Positions 21,150 through 32,479 of a stretch of DNA of 64,000 bases are shown here, in pieces (position 1 is the stretch's first letter; each line of letters opens with the position of its first letter). The translations under genes and the position numbers were made by a program. Source of the DNA: Castor canadensis. Taxonomy: Eukaryota; Chordata; Mammalia; Rodentia; Castoridae. The DNA is taken from the NCBI RefSeq assembly GCF_047511655.1, contig NC_133397.1, forward strand, positions 47,072,001-47,136,000, given 5' to 3'. Below the pieces are notes generated by a model. That model was not told where the DNA came from, ran no database searches, and saw only the letters and a program-made list of their open reading frames with translations.

Positions 21150-21706
21150 GTTTTTTTTAAATTTTAATTTTATTCATATGTGCATACATTGTTTGGGTCA
21201 TTTCTCCCCCCTTCCCCCCACCCCCTCCCTCCCTCCCCCTGGCCCTCCCCCCCTTCCCCCCCCTTACCCCTCACTACCAGGCAGAAACTATTCTGCTCTT
21301 ATCTCTAATTTTGTTGAAGAGAGAGTATAAGCAATAATAGGCAGGACCAAGGATTTTTGCTAGTTGAGATAAGAATAGCTACACAGGGAGTTGACTCCCA
21401 TTGATTTCCTGTGCATGTGTGTTATCTTCTCGAACTAACCTTTTCTCTAGCTCCTGGTCCCCTTCTCCTATTGGCCTCAGTTGCTTTAAAGTATCTGCTT
21501 TAGTTTCTCTGTGTTGAGGGCAACAAATGCTATCTAGTTTTTTGGGTGTCTTACCTATCCTCATACCTCCCAAGTGTGCTCTCACTTTATCATGTGATCA
21601 AAGTCCAATTCCCTTGTTGTGTTTGCCCTTGATCTAATGTCCGCATATGAGGCAGAACATAAGATTTTTGGTCTTTTGGGCCAGGCTAACCTCACTCAGA
21701 ATGATT
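21150..21706 (-). mobile_element. L1 3' end, antisense
   Basis: About 557 bases collinear with 4,909-5,490 of the first L1: TTCATATGTGCATACATTG, the C-rich block, CAGAAACTATTCTGCTCTTA, then TTGCCCTTGATCTAATGTCC and CTCACTCAGAATGA. It keeps the ORF2 stop near 21,634 and only about 20 upstream codons. Target copies AAAACCCAG (21141-21149) and AAAACCTAG (21707-21715) differ at one base. Related to the first L1 but not a duplicate of it. Confidence 0.93.
21205..21271 (-). repeat. L1 3'UTR G-rich tract, strong G4 potential on minus strand
   Basis: About 67 bases that are nearly all C or T on the plus strand, with about ten C runs of three or more (including runs of 7 and 8). The opposite strand is correspondingly G-rich. 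It is longer and purer than the matching tract of the L1 at 4,974. Confidence 0.9.
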
Positions 21707-21715
21707 AAAACCTAG

Positions 21716-22860
21716 TATTTTTAATTCCACAAACATGTTCTAAACATAAAGCATAGTAATACATGTAGCAAGACTAGAAGAGAGAGTACAGAAAAGCATG
21801 AAAAGTTTCTATCAATCTCAGTCACTAATACATATAACAGAATTAAGAATAAAAACAATGCACTAACTAGATTAAGGATTAATGCAACTAGATGAAGGGA
21901 TTTAAAAAGATCTAATAATTTGCAAAGCATTTTTGTGAAATGACCTATAGCTATATAAACAAATATATTTAATATATATACATCTATCATAAGATACCTT
22001 TTGAAATATAAGCAGGAAGGGAGACATATACAGAAATTCCTAGTTTGCAGCTTTGATCAATAGCCCTTCCTAACCTTCTCCCTTCTGCCTTCTACTATAG
22101 AAGCAGGAAGAATTAAATGCCTTCCCAGCCACTGTTGTAACTAAGTGTGACCACACAACACAGTTCTGACTAAAAAGACCTAAGAGAAAGTCTGCTGGTA
22201 GGTTTCTAGAAAATTTTTATTTTCCTGGTAAAATGGCTTGATGAGGCTTTCATTGCCCTTTTTTTTTCTACTTTGAACCCAGAGGTTCAGCAGTCATCTT
22301 GGAACCATGAGTTAAGCATAGGGAAAAAGCCAAGAGAATTTGAGATTCCAGCACTAACATCATAGAGACTAAAATGATCTAGCAGTTACTCACCTCTGGA
22401 CTTCTTATAAAGTGAGAAGAATAAAACCCTATTTATTTAAGTTACTGTTACTTAGATTTTTGTTATTTGAGGTACAATAATAATAACTGACATGAGGAAT
22501 AGTTGATAAGAGGTATTAGAATTAGTAATAGCAATTTTTAAAATAACCAATTACACCATATACTATAGATGCATTAATGAATTAATTTTTATTATGATGA
22601 GAAAAGAATAGAACACTGAATAAAAAATTTAGTATATCCAAACTTTCTTTTGCTCAAACCTTATGAGGAATTATAAAGAAAGATACAGGTAATATACGTA
22701 TTACCTATATTAAACTTCTATACAATACAAAAAAGCAAATTTATAAGAAAAATGCATAATAAAGATGAAAAAATATATCAAATATGATACTATAGGATCA
22801 TAAATAAAATATAAAAGAAGTGTAAAAAATGTATTAGTTATATCACATTACTCTGACAGG
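21716..22860. other. AT-rich non-coding stretch; possible old repeat 22,060-22,470
   Basis: 22,060-22,470 looks like an old mammalian interspersed element (CTCTGGACTTCTTATAAAGT, then TATTTAAGTTACTGTTACTT at its end, a common ending of old LTR-like repeats), not named. The rest is AT-rich with nothing recognised. Confidence 0.4.
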
Positions 22861-22864
22861 TAAA

Positions 22865-23190
22865 TGGTCAGAACATGAATGAGAAATTTCTCCAAGGAGA
22901 AACAGAAACAGGAAACGCACACCCAAGAAAACATTGAGTCCTTAGTAATCAAAGCAATGCAAACTGAAGCAACCTTGAAATATCATTTGACACCTACTAA
23001 ATTAGCAGTTTTTAAAATGACGGGCTGGCAAGGCGACAGTGGTATTGGTGTATTCATTCATTTCAACTGGCGCTACAGATTAGAACCACCTTTGAGGAAG
23101 CAATGTGGCAACCGCGGAGAAACATTTCTGCCCTTTGGTCCAGCCATTCCAGTTCGTGCAATCAGCGCCAAGGGGAGTAATTCACCAGAA
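22865..23190 (+). mobile_element. Old L1 (L1M-type) ORF2 3' fragment
   Basis: GAAATTTCTCCAAGGAGAAA, then ATCAAAGCAATGCAAACTG, then CACCTACTAAATTAGCAG and CAATGTGGCAAC. These follow the end of old L1 ORF2 in sense orientation with many substitutions. The 119-codon frame here is a decayed remnant, not a gene. Confidence 0.75.
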
Positions 23191-23234
23191 GCAGAGACAC
23201 ACTCTGCACTGTTCTTTAGAGCCTCAGCAGTTCA

Positions 23235-23610
23235 ATGAAATCCAATTAACATACATTTCATACCTCCTACCTGCCACGCAGAGGCAACAGGGAATCAGAA
23301 ATTATTAAGACATTCTATCTGACCTCAGGGGGCTCTCAGTCTGGCAAAGGTGTCAGGCGGATAAATAAACACATTTTGAAATGGTGCAGTAAGTCCAGCA
23401 GCCAAAATAAAAGAAGTCAGAAGAGCTAGATTTTTATGAGGGGGTAAGCAGGACAGGTGAGGGAGGACAGGCAGGGCTGAGATAGGCTTACTACAGCCAT
23501 AAGGAGAAACTAAAGCTGAAGGCACAGAGAGTTAAGGCAGGGAGCAATAAGGAGTGCAGTGCTGCAGGAATGCAGATTCCAGGAAGGGGTTTATAGAAAA
23601 CCCAAGATTT
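23235..23610 (-). mobile_element. L2 LINE 3' end, antisense
   Basis: TACATTTCATACCTCCTACC, later GACCTCAGGGGGCTCTCAGT, then GCAGGAATGCAGATTCC: same order as antisense L2 3' ends, diverged. Confidence 0.6.
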
Positions 23611-23867
23611 GTGGCAGAATGGAAAGAGAGCTTTACTATTATTGCTTACCATGAATAATAACAAAAAAATGTGACATTTGTAAGTGGTCAACACTGAAGA
23701 TACCTCTTTATGATTTGTGGTGCACAGTAGACCATTATTCTACTGCAAGAATGAAAATGTATAAGACACTTTAAGCTGATGATATGCAGGAGAATACCTT
23801 GGGGAAAGGAGCTGGTCCTCACAGAAGTGAGCATGGTTCCAAAATTCACTGTTCCCCCTTTTTCATC

Positions 23868-24075
23868 CTCAGATTCCTTTTATTGAAATATAATTCACAT
23901 ATCATAAAATTCACTCATTTAAAGTATATAAGTTAGTGGTTTTAATATCTTCATAAAGTTGTACAACTATCACCAATACCTAATTGTAGAATGTTTTTAT
24001 CACATCAGAAAAAAACCCATAACAGTCACTCTCCATTGCTCCCAGAATCTACCATCCATTTCTACCGAAATTCCT
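23868..24075 (-). mobile_element. Old L1 (L1M-type) 3'UTR fragment, antisense
   Basis: TTTTATTGAAATATAATTCA, then CATAAAATTCACTCATTTAA, then TTGTACAACTATCACCAATA and CAGTCACTCTCCATTGCTCC. This is the standard antisense wording of old mammalian L1 3'UTRs and parallels the left part of the copy at 55,905-56,730. Confidence 0.88.
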
Positions 24076-25090
24076 ATTTTTCATCTTCCCATCTCCTCCT
24101 GTGGTCTCCCCTCCCCTGCCCAGGCCTAGGTAAGTAGCCAGGACACTGGCCCTCCCCAGAGTGCAGTGACTGAACACAAATTAACACCATCCTTATAGAG
24201 GTTCAGACATAACAAAAAGAAATTAAACACAGATCCTTGGGAAACTAGAGGATCTGCCTTACAGAATGTGTGCTTGCTCAGTGGGGCTCTGAAGGCCTAT
24301 TCAACCTAATTTGAGCCCTTCCTCCCCAAGACACCTTCCCTCCTTGACAGCTAGGGCCAAGATGGCCTGACCAGTGGAGACCAGGGTGGGACAGCGCGGG
24401 GAGGAACAGGAAGCACACCTTCCTTGGCTAGCACTTGCAAAGGAAATCTGGTGTTACATTTCATTTTTTCCACTAAGGAACTTGGGGAAGGCATTGTTAG
24501 CGTGCAGGCCTCTGGCCGCCTTCACCGGGTTCATTATCTCTCTTCCTCACCAAGCTTATCTCTGGCTGTTTTGTTCCTTTCCTAGGAATGTTTAAGTATA
24601 AAAGCAGTGGTTCTCTGTGGAAATGACCACAGATGCTTTTCCTTGCAATTTGTACTTGCTGTGTTTTCCTGACCAACTAAGGAGGACACTGCCATTTTAA
24701 GGCAAAGGCTGACCTTTTTATATCATGCCCATGGCAAGTTCTCTTCGGGAATTCCAGTAGTTATAAGCCTGTATTTCACTCTTCACGAGCAAACGACAGC
24801 AACGATTTGTCTCAGCATATTATTAGGTCCGTCAGTACAATGCCAAGTGAAGAGGAGGATGTTATTAGCACAAACACAGAGAAACTCAGAGAGCTGTCGG
24901 GAGGAGCACTGACCAAGAGTCAGGATATCTGGGTTTGGATTTAACCTCTCTTGTTCTTAGGCTCCTCATGATAAATCGAGGATTGATATAAAAAGAAGTC
25001 ACCCCAGTAATTCCTTCTAGATCAAATTCCATAGCTTTTCTAAATCAGTAAGGGGGGAACAGATTTCACTGTTTAAAAGATTCTGGTCTC
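24076..25090. other. Non-coding stretch, weak MIR trace
   Basis: No gene recognised. 24,895-25,010 (AAGAGTCAGGATATCTGGGT, then CTTAGGCTCCTCATGATAAA) may be a diverged plus-strand MIR. The rest is unplaced. Confidence 0.4.
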
Positions 25091-25093
25091 AGG

Positions 25094-25345
25094 GTTCTGG
25101 TGAGAGGGAAAAGGACAAGAGATGGAAAAGGACAAAAGGAAAGCAAGGAAGAGGAAGGAAGGCCACAGGAAAGGGAGAGGTAGGGACAAAAGGAGGGTGA
25201 GAGAGGAACAAGAGAGGATGAAAGGAGAAAGGGGAAGAGGGAAGGTGACAGACTGTGGGGCTAGAGGAAGGGACAGATGGACAGGAGAAGAAGGGAATGG
25301 AGGGGAGGGAACAGAAGAGGAAAGGGACAAAAAGAGAGAAAAATG
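25094..25345 (+). repeat. Purine-rich (GA-rich) low-complexity region
   Basis: About 250 bases with only scattered pyrimidines (AGGAAGAGGAAGGAAGG-type wording), not a simple tandem repeat. The Arg/Lys/Glu-rich plus frame (25,122-25,346) and Ser/Pro/Leu-rich minus frame (25,073-25,429) follow from composition. Confidence 0.85.
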
Positions 25346-26440
25346 ACTGTCCTGTTGGACAGTACTCAGTTTTGTATCTAATTCTTCCATCTTATAACAT
25401 TTCTGTATTAAATTTTCTACATATCTCAAATGCTCTTTGAACTAGTTTTAAAATCTTGATGTCCCCCTTCATAAATAAAATCCTCCACATTTTTATATTG
25501 TATTTGCCTGAGATATGATTTTACCCTTCGGAAATTATACTTTTAGCATATCATGTGCTAATACTGGAGAAACTTTGAAGCTCAAAGAGATTTTGTCTTG
25601 CCCAAAGCTCAAAGCAGAATTAAGTTGTCTCAAATTCAAGTCCAGTGTCTTTATTCTATCTCATGCCTCCTATACAAAATGGCATAATAACGATAAAGAA
25701 CGTAATACAAAGAAACAGAGGGCAAAACTCTTCTGGCAGGCTTCAGCAGTTTCCAGGCTATCTTCACAACCATCACCCAATCGAAGAGGAATGTGAGAAG
25801 CATCATATGAAGCTGCTCCCCAAATGTCTTTCTTCTCTAAATGCATTTTTGATACTCTTTGAGGAAAAGAGAGCATGCTTCAAAAACAGCAATGGTCTTA
25901 AAAAAAAGATTGGGTGGGGATCTGATCATTCACTAACCTCATCAAAGAGAAATCAAAACTCTTCTATGAATAAATTTAATCTACATTAATTAGGTAGAGG
26001 GAGACAGGGTTGGATCTGTCTTGGAATTTGAGCAGACCCAGAGTTTCTAAAAACGTTCTATTCTTTCTTTGTAGGAGAGGAAAGAAAGCAAGCCTTCAGA
26101 GTGGGAGAGTGGTTAAGTGCTTCCCGTGTCAGCAACTGAACTCACTGCTGTGTTCTAGATGGGGAAGGTAACTGAAACTAGCATGTTGATCACAGTCCTG
26201 GGGCCCAAGGTGTTGTAGAAAAAGGCAGAACCATCAAGCAGGGATCTAATGAAGTAATGAAGGTGGGTATGGAGCTAGGATGAATTTAAATTAATCAGTG
26301 TCTGAATCAACTGAAAGGAGTCATCTTTACGTTTGTTGCAACTGTTATTAAAATAATAACATAAGTGAAGAGGGGTTTTATATTAAGAAACTCTACGAAC
26401 ACTGCATTTTGGCACAGTTGGTTTCTCGTTTTTGAAATAT
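25346..26440. other. Non-coding stretch with one MIR-like patch
   Basis: 25,560-25,660 resembles antisense MIR core (AAACTTTGAAGCTCAAAGAG, then TTTTGTCTTGCCCAAAGCTC). No gene. The frames at 25,515-25,989 overlap and have no motif. Confidence 0.45.
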
Positions 26441-26449
26441 ATTCATCTT

Positions 26450-27150
26450 TAAATTTTCCTGGATTTCCTCCTCTCTCCAGCTGCTCCTTCTCAGTCTTCT
26501 TTGCTGCTTGCTCTTCCTTGATTCCTCAGTGTATAAAAGTTGGACTCACTTGTTTCTTGGCCCTATCTCTTTACCTACTGCCTTGTTTAAATGCCATTTA
26601 TAGGCTGATACTACCAAAATTTTATCTACATCCTCATAACTAATACGTCCAACTATATATCCAGCTGGATGTCAATGATCAGCTTAAATCTTGTATGTTT
26701 GAAGCAGAACTTTTTATTCTGTCCCTTCATTCTACATCCCTGGTGCCCCAAAAGCCAAAGTCTACATTTGGGTCTTTTCACATGCTGTTCTCTGAGCCTG
26801 GAACACTCTTCCTTCAATCCCTTCAGAGACAGCTCCTCTTGATCACCCAGACCTTAGTTCTAACATCACTTCCTTCCTGGAGCTGTCCCTGACCCCCATC
26901 TGAAGTGGCCCTTCCCTTTCTCAGCCCCATCACAAGTCTTTTTTTGGTCACCCTGAAGATAAGCTGGACCTGCCCCATAACCTCATGTAGATCATTCTAT
27001 GGAATTCTATTACTTAAGTAATTATTGCTTATTAATAATCTTCACCTATCCTTATCCCTCCCAACAGCTCTGCCTCCCACCCCAATAGAAAATGAGGTTC
27101 AGTATTTCTCCAACACCTAGGTACTCAACACATTTTTATTGAATGCTTAT
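26450..27150 (+). mobile_element. L2 LINE fragment
   Basis: Sense L2 wording in order: ATGCCATTTATAGGCTGATA (26,591-26,610), then GATGTCAATGATCAGCTTAA, CTTTTCACATGCTGTTCTCT (26,774-26,793), GCCTGGAACACTCTTCC, TCCTGGAGCTGTCCCTGACC, and an ending AACACATTTTTATTGAATGC. This is one of the longest L2 fossils here, about 700 bases with internal gaps. Confidence 0.78.
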
Positions 27151-27159
27151 GTGCATACA

Positions 27160-27920
27160 TGAATGTGTCTCTAGGGGTCTGTTTTCCTATAAAACCCGAG
27201 GGTAATTATCACAAAGCCTTGTATGATAACTGGGAAGGGAGAAGACACAAGTTCAGGCATGACCTTAAATTTTAAATTGATTTGGAAAATAGTAAATTCC
27301 CTGGGATGCTGGGGAGGGAAGGAGATGGAGGGAGAGTATTGTAAACAAATAGATGAGCACAAGGAAGTACATTGTTTAGTTTCTAGGCTTTGAGATTCCA
27401 AAAATCCCTAAATGTTCAGAGAAACTTAGGGAGACTGACATAGAGGATTCATTTTATTTTTTTATTTTGCCAAGTGAAGATACAAGGAATATTTATCACC
27501 TATTGTCACATCACTATAGTGTCCTAAACAACATTTAACTTCCAAAAAGTTGAAAAGACATAAACTCCATTTTTTCTTAAACTGAACAAACTTTGCTTTA
27601 TGAAAACTCCTTATACTGACCTTATTTCTTATTTCTCTCAATGTGCCGTAGACATTTGAAAATATCACCCTGACATCATGGAGTACCACTGACTTAAGTG
27701 GTCAAGGTCAAAGAGCAATCACTGGCAAAAAAGTCTCCCAAGTCTTTACTTCTCAACATGTCTATGGCCAATTAATGCTCTCTGAAAAATACTCTATAGT
27801 AAGGTATTGTAATACTTAGGTGACCTCAGAAACCAGGCATTGAAATGTTACTTAGAATTTTTCTCATATATTAACCAATTACAGGGGGAGGCATTCATAA
27901 AAGGTAATATCTGAAATAAA
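27160..27920. other. Non-coding stretch, nothing recognised
   Basis: No gene or nameable repeat. Confidence 0.45.
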
Positions 27921-27923
27921 TAA

Positions 27924-27924
<1 letters not shown>

Positions 27925-27961
<37 letters not shown>

Positions 27962-27975
27962 GAGAGAAATGGGGG

Positions 27976-28028
<53 letters not shown>

Positions 28029-28030
28029 AA
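27925..28030 (+). repeat. Compound (TG)n-(GA)n microsatellite
   Basis: TG dinucleotides 27925-27956 (16 units), then GA-rich sequence. 27971-28030 is uninterrupted purine beginning with a run of six G. It combines a Z-DNA-prone part and a triplex-prone part. Confidence 0.95.
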
Positions 28031-29060
28031 CTGATGAATCAGCAGAATTTTAATATGTAAAAAAGATTAGTAGCAGCTACTGAAACTAATAGGCTAAACA
28101 TCTAATATCATGATTGTATCACATAGAACATAACATAGAATTTCCTTTAATTTTACTATAAATTGTTTTTAAAATACGTATTTTTAAAGAGTAAGATTAA
28201 AAGGTACAAATAAGGAGAGGCAACTGAAAAAAATGTTTAATCTACTGGGAAAAAACTAAGACACAAAACCAAGCAAGCTGACGATATCAAGCATTACTCA
28301 CATTTACTGCTGAACCAATTTATTCAAGAATAACACCCACAGGAGAAAGAGAGTATATTTTGAAAAATGGAAATGTGAATAATTTCCTTAGATGACTTAC
28401 TTCATTTGAAAAGAGAAAAATCTGCTCCCAGAGAATATGCAGAATGCAAATGACAGTAATGAGAGACACAATTATCAAGGGAAGAGAGAAGATTCTGGAC
28501 CAAGGACATTAAACAGCCAGTACCTGAAAGAAGCAAGGGTGGCTGGGCCATGTGTTACCACCTGTTCAATGTCATTTTAAGAAATTAATAAATTAGGGCC
28601 CAGGGGAGAGCACAGAGTGACTATAGTCATACATACAAGTGAATAACAATGAGGACTAAATGTTCCGGTTATTTCAGTGACACATTAGCTTCTAGAGGGC
28701 AGTAAATGGTCTAGGTGTCTGCTTAGTAGATAGACTACAGTAATAAGGGAATCATAGTGGTCCCCATTTGGAACTCTGTCTTTGCAGGGGGCATCTACAT
28801 CCCCATGCAAGTCAAAAAGTAAGAAAACTCAACAAATGACTGTCCTCCCTCTGCCTCCATCTGATGAGGGAAGGGAATTGAATTTGCTCCCACACATTCC
28901 CAAAGCCACAGGGAGACTGAACAGCAGTCAGGAAATGTGGCTATTCTGTAAGTTGATACTGTGAACCCTAGGTCCTCTGAAAAGCTTAAGAGGACAGTTT
29001 CTAGAAGATAGATTTGAATTCCTCATACCACCCAAGTTATTCTGTGTACTTATTTCTAAT
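28031..29060. other. Non-coding stretch, nothing recognised
   Basis: AT-rich, no gene or nameable repeat. Confidence 0.45.
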
Positions 29061-29064
29061 GGAT

Positions 29065-29066
<2 letters not shown>

Positions 29067-29107
<41 letters not shown>
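29067..29107 (+). repeat. (TG)n microsatellite
   Basis: 41 bases of uninterrupted TG (about 20 units). Confidence 0.97.
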
Positions 29108-29109
<2 letters not shown>

Positions 29110-29499
29110 TTTAAAACTGCAAAATATCTGTGATTTAAAATCCAATTAAAAATCTAGTATTTTGATGCAACAAACAGTCGTGTGTTTTTCTGTTACTCAG
29201 GACAAGCAAAAGAAGCTGGCACCAAGCTTTCTAGACCAAAGAACTTCTGCTCAACAAACTACTGGAAACATCTTGAAAACAAAATGGCTCCAAATATTCT
29301 ATAGTCTCCCTTAGCTATAGCAGTCAGAGCCTGGTGCAGGTTAAATGTTACTGGAGATAATGTCCCCAACCAGTAACCCTGTTTGGTTTGGATTTTAATA
29401 AAAAGTTTCCAAAGATCCACACTTTGCTTCAAGATTCCTATCAGTTAAACTCATGTTAATTGTTCACTTACAGGAAGAGGCTCTGAGAAGAGGTAGGAA

Positions 29500-29645
29500 C
29501 AGCAGGAGAGAGGCATTAGGGGACCTGGATTTAATCCGGCCTGTGCCAACAGCTGGCTCTGTGTTCATCATGGTTTACCTTGTCACTTCACTTCTCCGAA
29601 CGTTAATTTCCTTAAGTGGTTAATTAGAGACCTGATGATCTATAT
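29500..29645 (+). mobile_element. MIR SINE fragment
   Basis: GACCTGGATTTAATCCGGCC, then TTGTCACTTCACTTCTCCGA, then TTAATTTCCTTAAGTGG: MIR 5' half and core in sense orientation. Confidence 0.65.
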
Positions 29646-29952
29646 GGTCTTTTCTAGTTCCAAAATAATATAATTCAGTGTTTATAACTAAGTCTTTGTG
29701 ATCGGAGAGCAAATTAGAATAGGTCAGTGGTCCAATAATAGACTGGCTATATCATTCAGTTGTTGAAATGATCAGCATAACTAGGTTAAAAAATCATAGT
29801 CTGGTTATTTCAGTAACCTTAAAACTTACTGGCTTCAAACAGTCCTTTAGATTTCCTTAAATTGCTTTTTAAAATACTATCTTTAATAAAATAAGAGTAA
29901 CTATCTTTTTAGTGATTGGATTTCATCATTTGGCCTTATTTGTGGGTATCTT

Positions 29953-30163
29953 TTTATGTGAGTCTAGAATTTAAACTCAGGACTTCATACTTGCAAAGTA
30001 GGTTCTCTACTTCTTGAGCCACACCTCCAGTCCATTTTCCTCTGGTTAGTTTGGAGATGGGGTCCTAAGAACTATTTGCCTGGGCTGGCCTCAAACTGTG
30101 ATGCCTCTGACCTCAGCTTCCCAAGTAGCTAGGATTATAGTCATGAAGCCACCAGCCCCCAGC
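29953..30163 (-). mobile_element. Dimeric composite SINE (7SL-tRNA), antisense
   Basis: From the left (element 3' end): ID/tRNA part (GAATTTAAACTCAGGACTTC, then CTTGAGCCACACCTCCAGTC), then the 7SL part (GGCTGGCCTCAAACTGTGAT, then CCCAAGTAGCTAGGATTATA). Target copies ATTTGTGGGTATCTT (29938-29952) and ATTTATGGGCATCTT (30164-30178) differ at two bases, so the dimer inserted as one unit. Confidence 0.9.
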
Positions 30164-30179
30164 ATTTATGGGCATCTTG

Positions 30180-31550
30180 AGATACATATTCCAGGGTTCT
30201 TTTGCAAATTCTCCTCTTTTAGTGTCTATAGCACAACTTTTTAATTCCCCCTTCTTTTTGTTCTATTTACAATGCTTATCTCTATGTACTCCCCAAATAT
30301 TAGTTTCTTAGCATTTCCTCTCAGACTTTTTGCTCTCTCTTTATATCTGTTCCCTTTGGACAATTCATCCTCATCCATAATGGTGGATATAAATGTTTAG
30401 CAAACAGCTCTTGGTGGCAGTGGTGGGGACCCTGATGTATGGTATGTGCTGAATACTCTCACCAGGGCCAGTATCAAGCTACCAATCATTGATTATGGGG
30501 TGGGGATTAGACAGTCAGCCCTCACCAGTTACTTGAGCCAACTCTAGCATACCACTCTATCCATCATTTGTACTACCACCCATGTGCTGATCTTTAGCTG
30601 ATTGGTACCTGCCCCACCCCATCCCCTTTTCAGACTCAAAGCCACTTGAATGTCAGCTCTTCTCACCATCAGCAAGGGTAAAATGGACACATGATCTTCC
30701 TACAAACCCTTCAATGTAAACCCAGCTTATCAGGTAACTATGAATAATAGTGGGCGATGCAGTCTTTGGGAAAATATGCTAATCTTGAAATATTTTGACA
30801 TGGCATCTTTCGAGCAATGGAACAAGATCACGTGCTGATGGGGGTAGAGGTTGTCCCTGCAGAGAATGGATGCTTCTGCTGTCAGTCGTCCTCGTAAGTG
30901 GCTTCTCTTGGGACAGGGAATGGGAAGGAGAAATGTTCTGGAACTGGAAGAGAGAAAGATCTTGGACCTGAGACCAACAGAGCCCAAATCTTAGACATGG
31001 AGAAGACTAGAGTCATTACACTGGCAGAGTAACTGTTGCTGTCACACGGAGGCAGCAAATTTCAACACAGTATCTAATCAAGCAGCAACGTGGAGACAGC
31101 AAGCCAATATAGACCTAGTTAGACCCTCTCAAGAGGGTACATCCTGTTTCCAAGGCTGAAATGGTGACCCATCGGAGGCAGTGACCTCAGAGCTACCTGA
31201 TCCTGCAGCGTGGGAATCTCAAAAGGGTTTCAACAGCAGCTACAGAGAAGCAACAAAATGAGAAGGCTAGCGGGAGAGACCCAGGGAACATGTTTTATGG
31301 CTCAGCTGAAAGACAATGTACGACGCTCACTATAAGATGCTCACAGACAACTGACAGGACACAGGCAAGAGCAGATTTTCAGCAAGCAGTTCCAGGGTAG
31401 TCTCTATGATATTATAATTTAGGTACACCAAGAAGAATAACTCTATATTGTAGTCATGGGCTGGTGGGGCCATGGTATTCCCTTGAATTACACTTACTTC
31501 TGTCTATATTAGGTCATCTAACCAGCCACCTAAGCCCCTAACTAGGGCTA
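30180..31550. other. Non-coding stretch, nothing recognised
   Basis: About 1.4 kb of fairly balanced composition with no gene, RNA or nameable repeat. The 85-codon minus frame at 30,730-30,987 has no motif I know. Confidence 0.45.
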
Positions 31551-31559
31551 ATTCTGTAA

Positions 31560-31862
31560 TCCCTGACCTCCCACAATCAGTCACAAAGTCCTGACAGTTC
31601 TATCTCCCAGCTTCTTGAATCCATCTTTTCTCTTCCTGCTCACACTCCTTCCCTCAGCTTAGGCCCTCCTGCTGTCTCAACAGCATTTCCAACAAGGGGT
31701 ACCCTTGGCTCTGCCTTGCTCCTTCCAGTCAGTCTGTCCACTTCATTGCTACAGAATGATCTTCAAGCATAAACTTACTCAAGTTACTCCCTTGCTAAAA
31801 ATCCTTCGGTATAAAACTTGGACTCTTTGGAGTGGCATGTAAGATTTTTTGCAGTCTTCCTG

Positions 31863-31894
<32 letters not shown>

Positions 31895-32060
31895 CTGCTT
31901 CTAGGCACATCTCATGCTCCCCTCTAACATCCAATGCAGAGTCATCTACATATGGAAGGATCCTTTGGATGTTTTTCCTACCTTCTTCTCCACTTTAATG
32001 TAGCTTTAAACTCTTATGCCTTTATTCTGTCATACCATTCACTTCTGGTTTTCTTCTTCC
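31560..32060 (+). mobile_element. L2 LINE fragment (holds a CA microsatellite)
   Basis: TCCACTTCATTGCTACAGAATGA-type wording (31,737 on), then CTCCCTTGCTAAAAATCCTT, AACTTGGACTCTTTGGAGTG, and GGATCCTTTGGATG further on follow sense L2. A CA repeat interrupts it at 31,864-31,893. Further L2-like text at 32,205-32,300 (TTCTCCAGAGTTTTGTCCTC) is out of order and may be a second fragment. Confidence 0.6.
31864..31893 (+). repeat. (CA)n microsatellite
   Basis: 30 bases of uninterrupted CA. Confidence 0.97.
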
Positions 32061-32063
32061 AAC

Positions 32064-32064
<1 letters not shown>

Positions 32065-32110
<46 letters not shown>
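32065..32110 (+). repeat. (TG)n microsatellite at an ID tail
   Basis: 46 bases of TG with one TA interruption (near 32103). It adjoins the 3' (tail) side of an antisense ID element, so it probably arose from the tail. Confidence 0.95.
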
Positions 32111-32178
32111 TTGCTAGGAATTGACTCCAGTACGTGGAGACCAGGAACTTGACCCCTGAGCTACACCCTCATCCCCTC
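32111..32178 (-). mobile_element. ID SINE, antisense
   Basis: GCTAGGAATTGACTCCAGTA, then GACCCCTGAGCTACACCC: reverse complement of the ID A- and B-box ends. Body shortened. Confidence 0.8.
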
Positions 32179-32479
32179 CTCCTTCGTATCTGGTTGTTTC
32201 TTCTCACCATCTTCTTCCTCTTATCAATCTTAAGTGTTGATTTTCTCCAGAGTTTTGTCCTCAGCTCTCTCTTTTATCTTTCTGAAAAAGGTCACAGGTT
32301 TCTGGGTCTTTTTTCTACTAGTGCTGAATTAAATTTTTGCTTCCAGCTCAGACTACTTTTTGCAATACCTCCACTGGTACCTTTTAGCTGTCTTAAACTC
32401 TGAAGTTGATCAGACTCCCACTGCCACATACGTTCTTCTTCCTATATCCTCTAGCCAGTGTGTCTCTGATTGGAAGTCA

